This document shows positions 7,765 through 11,792 of a stretch of DNA of 11,792 bases, in pieces. Within the stretch, counting starts at the first letter, position 1. Each line of letters starts with the position of its first letter. This DNA comes from Zeimonas sp036675585 (GTDB lineage: Bacteria > Pseudomonadota > Gammaproteobacteria > Burkholderiales > Burkholderiaceae_E), in NCBI GenBank assembly GCA_036675585.1, contig JAKFES010000171.1:1-11792 (forward strand), read 5' to 3'. The translations under genes and the position numbers were made by a program. The notes under the pieces are model-generated. The model saw nothing but the letters and a program-made list of their open reading frames with translations, did no database searches and was not told where the DNA came from.

Positions 7765-7768
<4 letters not shown>
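6719..7768 (-). CDS. LysM and YkuD-domain L,D-transpeptidase
   Basis: Envelope enzyme of 349 residues that forms or exchanges 3-3 (meso-DAP to meso-DAP) peptidoglycan cross-links, or attaches proteins to the wall, through a Cys thioester. The N-terminus is a Sec-type signal (hydrophobic 20-34, cut near SPAA). Two copies of HGFVA(L/V)PEA (35-52) follow. A LysM-like peptidoglycan-binding segment lies at about 69-114, with the YkuD catalytic domain at about 125-262. The active site is seen in GIGIHGT (215-221, His219) and SHGCVRL (232-238, Cys235). The C-terminal 80 residues match nothing I recognise. The start is GTG (7768-7766), which overlaps the TGA of the upstream ABC gene as GTGA, and the stop overlaps the next ATG. 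Translation is therefore probably coupled both ways. The overall build resembles ErfK/YbiS/YcfS-type enzymes. Confidence 0.93.
7614..7667. repeat. 27-bp tandem duplication inside the L,D-transpeptidase gene
   Basis: Two adjacent 27-base units (7614-7640 and 7641-7667) differ at only two positions. In the protein they give two 9-residue copies, HGFVALPEA and HGFVAVPEA, just after the signal peptide and before the LysM-like segment. The reading frame is kept. This looks like a recent slippage or duplication in the linker; a role is not evident. Confidence 0.9.
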
Positions 7769-8469
<701 letters not shown>

Positions 8470-8479
8470 GCCCGGCGCC

Positions 8480-9220
8480 CTACTGCAGTTCGGCCGTGCC
8501 GAGATAGCTCTCGAGCACCTTCGGATCCGAAGTCACCTCGGCGGGCGTGCCCGACGAGATGACCACCCCGTGGTGCAGCACGTAGACGCGCTGCGCGAGC
8601 GCCATCACCGCGCGCATCACGTGCTCGATCAGCAGGATGGTCACGCCGTGCTCGGCGTTGAGCCGGCGAAACGCCGCGACCATGTGGTCGGTCTCGGTCG
8701 GCCGCAGGCCGGCCATGACCTCGTCGAGCAGCAGCAGCTTCGGCTCGGTCGCGAGCGCGCGCGCGACCTCGAGTCGCTTGCGGTCGGGCAGCGTCAACGC
8801 CGACGCAACGCGTTCGCGCTGGTCCCACATCTCGAGCGCCTGCAGCGCGCGCTCGGCGCGACGCCGCGCGAGCCTGCGGTCGGTCGTGCCGCGGAAGCCG
8901 CCGACCATCGCGTTCTCGAGCACCGACAGGTCGGCGAACGGCTTGACGATCTGGAAGGTCCGGCCGATGCCGGCCACGCAGACGCGATCGGCGCGCCAGC
9001 CGGCGATGTCCGAGCCGAGAAAGCCGATCGTTCCGCGGTCGGGGGCGAGCGCGCCGGCGATCAGGTTGAACAGCGTCGTCTTGCCCGCGCCGTTGGGCCC
9101 GATCAACGCGACGATCTCGCCGCCGGCGACCGCGAGCGACGCGTCGTCGACGGCGCGAAGCGCCTGGAAGCTCTTCGAAACGCCGACGACTTCGAGCATC
9201 GGGGCCGAACGCTCAGTCAT
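8480..9220 (-). CDS. livG: HAAT-type ABC transporter ATPase, LivG-like
   Basis: Second ATPase of the importer, 246 residues. Walker A GPNGAGKT (41-48), Q-loop GRTFQ (86-90), Walker B KLLLLDE (161-167), EVMAGLRPTE (167-176) and switch His200 in LLIEHVM are all present. The signature is non-canonical: TLPDRKRLEVARAL (143-156) replaces LSGGxxR. Degenerate signatures of this kind occur in a subgroup of LivG-like proteins, so it is not proof of inactivity; in the heterodimer this site would be paired with the Walker A of LivF. The ATG at 9220 lies 8 bases inside the end of livM, so translation is probably coupled. A later ATG (codon 8, 9199) also lacks a ribosome site. The C-terminus (YLGTAELQ) is short, as usual. 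Confidence 0.95.
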   Translation of the reverse strand: MTERSAPMLEVVGVSKSFQALRAVDDASLAVAGGEIVALIGPNGAGKTTLFNLIAGALAPDRGTIGFLGSDIAGWRADRVCVAGIGRTFQIVKPFADLSVLENAMVGGFRGTTDRRLARRRAERALQALEMWDQRERVASALTLPDRKRLEVARALATEPKLLLLDEVMAGLRPTETDHMVAAFRRLNAEHGVTILLIEHVMRAVMALAQRVYVLHHGVVISSGTPAEVTSDPKVLESYLGTAELQ

Positions 9221-10199
9221 CGGAATCGATCGAACGATGAAAGCCGAACCGGCGCGCGATCCCCGGCCAGATGCCGTTCGGCATGAACATGATCGAGGCG
9301 CCGAGTGCGACGCCGTACAGGATCTGCTTGACGCCCGGGATCTCGTGGCCGGCCAGCGACAACGCCTGGTTGATCCCCTCGGACATCACGGTGAGGACCG
9401 CCGCGCCGAGCAGCGGCCCGAACAGCGTGCCGATGCCGCCGATGATCGGTGCGAGAATGATCTCGATCGAGCGGCTGATGTGGAAGATCTGCTCGGGGAA
9501 CAGGTTGTTGTAATAGAAGGCGAAGAAGACGCCGGCGAGCGCGGTCATCGCGGCCGAGATCTGCACCGCGTACATCTTGTAACGAAAGACGTCGACGCCG
9601 GCGGCGCGCGCCGCCTCCTCGTTGTCGCGGATCGCACGGAAATAGAAGCCCGCGCGGCCGCGCAGCAGCCAGGCGCACAGCAGGAACGCGAGCGTGGTCA
9701 ATGCGAGCGCCAGGTAATAGAACAGGATCGGCTCGCCGCGCAGGTTCACCAGGTCGATGCGGTCCTGCTGGATGACCTTCAGGAAGAAGCCGCCCGAGGC
9801 GCCGACCCAGCCGAAGTGGTCGAAACCGATCCGCGTGAACTCGGCGAAAGCGATCGTCAGCAGCGCGAAATACGTGCCGCCGATGCCGAAGCGGAACGCG
9901 AGCCAGCCGATGATCGACGCCATCACGACGCACACGGCGACCGCGGCGATCATGCCCACCCACGGGATGACGCCGAAGTGCTGGTAGAGCGCGGCTGCGG
10001 TGTACGCACCCAGGCCGACGAACAGCGCGTGGCCGAGCGAAAGCTGCCCGCAGAAGCCCATCATGACGTTCCACGCCTGCCCGACGTAGGCGAAGAACAG
10101 GATCAGGATCATCACCGACAACAGGTACCGGTCGAGCACGAGCGGCAGCACCAGCATCACGGCGAACAGGACGAGCAGCGCGACGATCGAACGGTTCAT
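9213..10199 (-). CDS. livM: HAAT-type ABC transporter permease, LivM-like
   Basis: Inner-membrane permease of 328 residues with about eight to ten hydrophobic segments. It has the LivM hallmarks GQLSLGHALFVGLGAY (51-66), GTYFALLTIAFAEFTRI (108-124), the cytoplasmic coupling loop RAIRDNEEAARAAGVDVFRYK (188-208) that contacts the ATPases, and GGIGTLFGPLLGA (254-266). The tail after WPGIARRF is short and acidic (IDSDD). The start ATG lies 7 bases after the livH stop, with no strong ribosome site, which fits reinitiation after livH. It forms the channel together with LivH. Confidence 0.94.
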   Translation of the reverse strand: MNRSIVALLVLFAVMLVLPLVLDRYLLSVMILILFFAYVGQAWNVMMGFCGQLSLGHALFVGLGAYTAAALYQHFGVIPWVGMIAAVAVCVVMASIIGWLAFRFGIGGTYFALLTIAFAEFTRIGFDHFGWVGASGGFFLKVIQQDRIDLVNLRGEPILFYYLALALTTLAFLLCAWLLRGRAGFYFRAIRDNEEAARAAGVDVFRYKMYAVQISAAMTALAGVFFAFYYNNLFPEQIFHISRSIEIILAPIIGGIGTLFGPLLGAAVLTVMSEGINQALSLAGHEIPGVKQILYGVALGASIMFMPNGIWPGIARRFGFHRSIDSDD

Positions 10200-10206
10200 T
10201 GCGCGC

Positions 10207-11073
10207 TCAACGTGCCTTGAACAGGCCCTGCGGGCGGAAGGCGAGCACCAGGATGAGCAGCGCGAACGACAGCATGCTCTTGGCCGACGGCGTGAAGAGC
10301 AGCCCGGCGACCGATTCCGAGACGCCGATCAGCACGCCGCCGGCGAGCGCGCCGACCATCGAGCCGAGCCCGCCGATGATCACGATGACGAACGCAAGCA
10401 GCGTGTACGCCGGACCGAGTCCCGGCGTCACGTCGACCATCATCGACAGCAGCGTGCCGGCAATGCCGACGGCGGCGGTGCCGAGCCCGAAGGTGAGCGC
10501 GTACAGGTGCTTGACGTTCAGGCCGACCACCTGTGCACCGAGCAGGTTGTCGGCGCAGGCGCGGATCGCCTTGCCGAACGACGTGTAGCGGAAGATCGCG
10601 AACAGCACCGCGCAGGCGATCAGCGCCACCGCGGCGCAGATCACGCGCACCTTGTCGACGAGCAGCGGGCCGATCTCGACCGAATCGAGCGCGTAGTCGA
10701 CCTGCACCGTGCGCGCGTCGGGGCCGAAGGCGACGAGCAGCACGTTGACCAGCACCAGCGCGACGGCGAGCAGCAGGATGAACTGCGAGTGCTCGGGCCG
10801 GTCGATGAACGGGTTGACCAGCCCGCGCTGCAGCACGTAGCCGATGCCGAAGAACGCGAGCGCGATGGGAACGAGCATCCACAGCGGGTCGACGCCGGTG
10901 AACGCGAACCCGAACACGGCCGCATACATCGCGACCGCCATCAACTCGCCGTGCGCGAAGTTCACGATGCGCACGACGCCGTAGATGACGGACAGGCCGA
11001 GCGCCATCAGACCGTAGATCAGGCCGGTGAGCAGGCCGCTGAGAACGATGTTGGCGACGGCGTCGAGGGGCAA
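10207..11073 (-). CDS. livH: HAAT-type ABC transporter permease, LivH-like
   Basis: Inner-membrane permease, first gene of the operon. It shows GLIYGLMALGLSVIYGVVRI (17-36), NFAHGEL (38-44), the coupling loop RACADNLLGAQVVGLNVKHL (171-190) and GGLGSMVGALAGGVLIG (234-250), ending FRPQGLFKAR. I chose TTG at 11073-11071: GGAG at 11084-11081 sits 7 bases upstream, and the resulting 288 residues fit the family length. The open frame runs up to an ATG at 11139, but that start would add 22 residues (MRESFCARREIRYPPVSLRS...) that do not look like a LivH N-terminus, and it lies upstream of the likely promoter. No substrate-binding protein gene precedes it; the upstream gene is an unrelated PEP-CTERM protein. 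Confidence 0.9.
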   Translation of the reverse strand: MPLDAVANIVLSGLLTGLIYGLMALGLSVIYGVVRIVNFAHGELMAVAMYAAVFGFAFTGVDPLWMLVPIALAFFGIGYVLQRGLVNPFIDRPEHSQFILLLAVALVLVNVLLVAFGPDARTVQVDYALDSVEIGPLLVDKVRVICAAVALIACAVLFAIFRYTSFGKAIRACADNLLGAQVVGLNVKHLYALTFGLGTAAVGIAGTLLSMMVDVTPGLGPAYTLLAFVIVIIGGLGSMVGALAGGVLIGVSESVAGLLFTPSAKSMLSFALLILVLAFRPQGLFKAR

Positions 11074-11080
11074 CGGGGGG

Positions 11081-11084
11081 CTCC
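11081..11084 (-). promoter_or_regulatory. Ribosome binding site that decides the livH TTG start
   Basis: GGAG on the minus strand with a 7-base, all-pyrimidine-plus-G spacer before TTG at 11073. No other start candidate in this frame has a comparable site. Confidence 0.6.
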
Positions 11085-11097
11085 GGAGGGAGACCGG

Positions 11098-11125
11098 AGG
11101 ATAACGAATCTCGCGTCGCGCGCAA
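11098..11125 (-). promoter_or_regulatory. Possible promoter of the liv operon
   Basis: On the minus strand, TTGCGC (11125-11120) and TATCCT (11103-11098) are separated by 16 bases. Transcription would start near 11091, giving an 18-base leader that includes the GGAG site. The match to consensus is modest (3/6 and 4/6), so this rests mainly on position between the upstream terminator and livH. No operator was recognised. Confidence 0.3.
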
Positions 11126-11172
11126 AACGACTCGCGCATCCCGTGCGCGATCGCGGACGCGGCCGATCCTCG

Positions 11173-11201
11173 AAAAAACGAACCCCCGCTCGAAGCGGGG
11201 G
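11173..11201 (-). terminator. Intrinsic terminator of the PEP-CTERM gene
   Basis: On the minus strand CCCCCGCT, loop TCG, AGCGGGGG form an 8-bp G+C-rich stem, followed by TTCGTTTTTT (T-run at 11178-11173). It begins 29 bases after the stop codon of the PEP-CTERM gene. It separates that gene from the liv operon on the same strand. Confidence 0.88.
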
Positions 11202-11230
11202 CCGAAGGATGCGCTACGGACGCGGAACGA

Positions 11231-11792
11231 TCAGCGCGGACGGCGGCGTGTGGCGAAGCCGAGTCCGGCCACGGCGAGGCCCACCAGCGCCAGCGTGCCC
11301 GGCTCGGGTACCTGGAACCGATCGGTGCCGCCGCCGGCGCTGATGTGGCTGATCTTGCCGATGCTCATGTTCGTGGCGTCCACGAACTGCGACATCAGGA
11401 CGTATGCCCACTGCGTCGAGCCCACGTTCTGGAAGAGGTAGTGCGTGTCTTCCGTCGGTTTTCCATTCGCGGTATTCCCGACCTTGATCAGGAAATAATC
11501 CGGTTCGGGACTGCAATCCCCCGCGAAATCGGTGCCGCAGGTGCCCGTGGCGAAATTGAATGCGTAGCCACCCGCCGCGCCGCCGACGACCGCTTCCCAT
11601 TCGCTCATTACGGTGAACTTGCCGGTCAACGTGTAGTTCCCGACACCGAGCAGCGAATCGATGAATGCCTGCTCGACGCCCGCTCCGGAACCGGCCAGTT
11701 CGTCCGAACCGATGAGCTGATCGACGCTGCCCACCGTAGCAACCGGCACGGCCGACGCCGCCGACGCGAAGATCAGCGCCGAGACGGCCACG
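11231..11792 (-). CDS. PEP-CTERM sorting-signal protein (N-terminus beyond window)
   Basis: Exported protein with a C-terminal exosortase sorting signal: VPEPGTLALVGLAVAGLGFA (161-180) then TRRRPR, i.e. the PEP motif, a transmembrane helix and a basic tail. Such proteins are cut by exosortase (EpsH/Xrt family) at the inner membrane and are typically linked to exopolysaccharide or biofilm matrix. The visible N-terminus, VAVSALIFASAASA before VPVATV, is the end of a signal peptide. The frame stays open to the window edge, and the GTG at 11791 is probably an internal Val, so the true start is outside. The mature part is about 145 residues, rich in Gly, Thr and Ser, with Cys85 and Cys93 (numbered from that Val) and no domain I recognise. 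No exosortase or polysaccharide gene is in the window. Confidence 0.92.
   Translation of the reverse strand, partial: VAVSALIFASAASAVPVATVGSVDQLIGSDELAGSGAGVEQAFIDSLLGVGNYTLTGKFTVMSEWEAVVGGAAGGYAFNFATGTCGTDFAGDCSPEPDYFLIKVGNTANGKPTEDTHYLFQNVGSTQWAYVLMSQFVDATNMSIGKISHISAGGGTDRFQVPEPGTLALVGLAVAGLGFATRRRPR

Noticed and set aside
8637..10220. Plus-strand ORF of 527 residues opposite livG and livM
   Set aside because: Composition dominated by Arg, Asp, Glu, Gln and His without motifs; it is the complement of well-conserved transporter genes.

Overview
The window looks like chromosomal DNA from a G+C-rich betaproteobacterium, most likely Burkholderiales or a relative. The basis is strong G/C bias at third codon positions, a divergent ypjD/ffh pair as commonly seen in Burkholderiales, a HAAT (Liv-type) ABC transporter, and a PEP-CTERM protein typical of environmental, exopolysaccharide-forming Gram-negatives. 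The genus cannot be fixed from the sequence alone. No tRNA, rRNA, CRISPR, insertion sequence or phage gene was seen, and no gap without a gene reaches 300 bases.

Left part (1-4558): a YpjD/CcsA-type membrane protein runs off the left edge on the minus strand. It is divergent from ffh, the SRP GTPase, with only 22 bases between the two start codons. After ffh, on the same strand, comes a 755-residue secreted zinc metallopeptidase of gametolysin (M11) type. It has a propeptide and two C-terminal beta-sandwich domains, and a strong hairpin follows its stop.

Middle (4656-6113): an FAD-linked oxidase of the D-2-hydroxyglutarate/D-lactate dehydrogenase group on the plus strand, with no visible Shine-Dalgarno sequence. 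It converges with the minus-strand operon to its right.

Right part (6156-11073, minus strand): a tightly packed six-gene operon, livH-livM-livG-livF-L,D-transpeptidase-YcbK/DUF882. The gaps are +7, -8, +10, -4 and -4 bases. A complete Liv-type importer core is therefore translationally chained to two cell-envelope enzymes that act on peptidoglycan or resemble enzymes that do, and no periplasmic substrate-binding protein lies in the cluster. This is the least ordinary arrangement in the window. It could mean import of a wall-derived amino acid or peptide, but that is inference.

Right edge: a PEP-CTERM protein, cut at its N-terminus by the window end and followed by a good intrinsic terminator that separates it from the liv operon. 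Its exosortase is not in the window.
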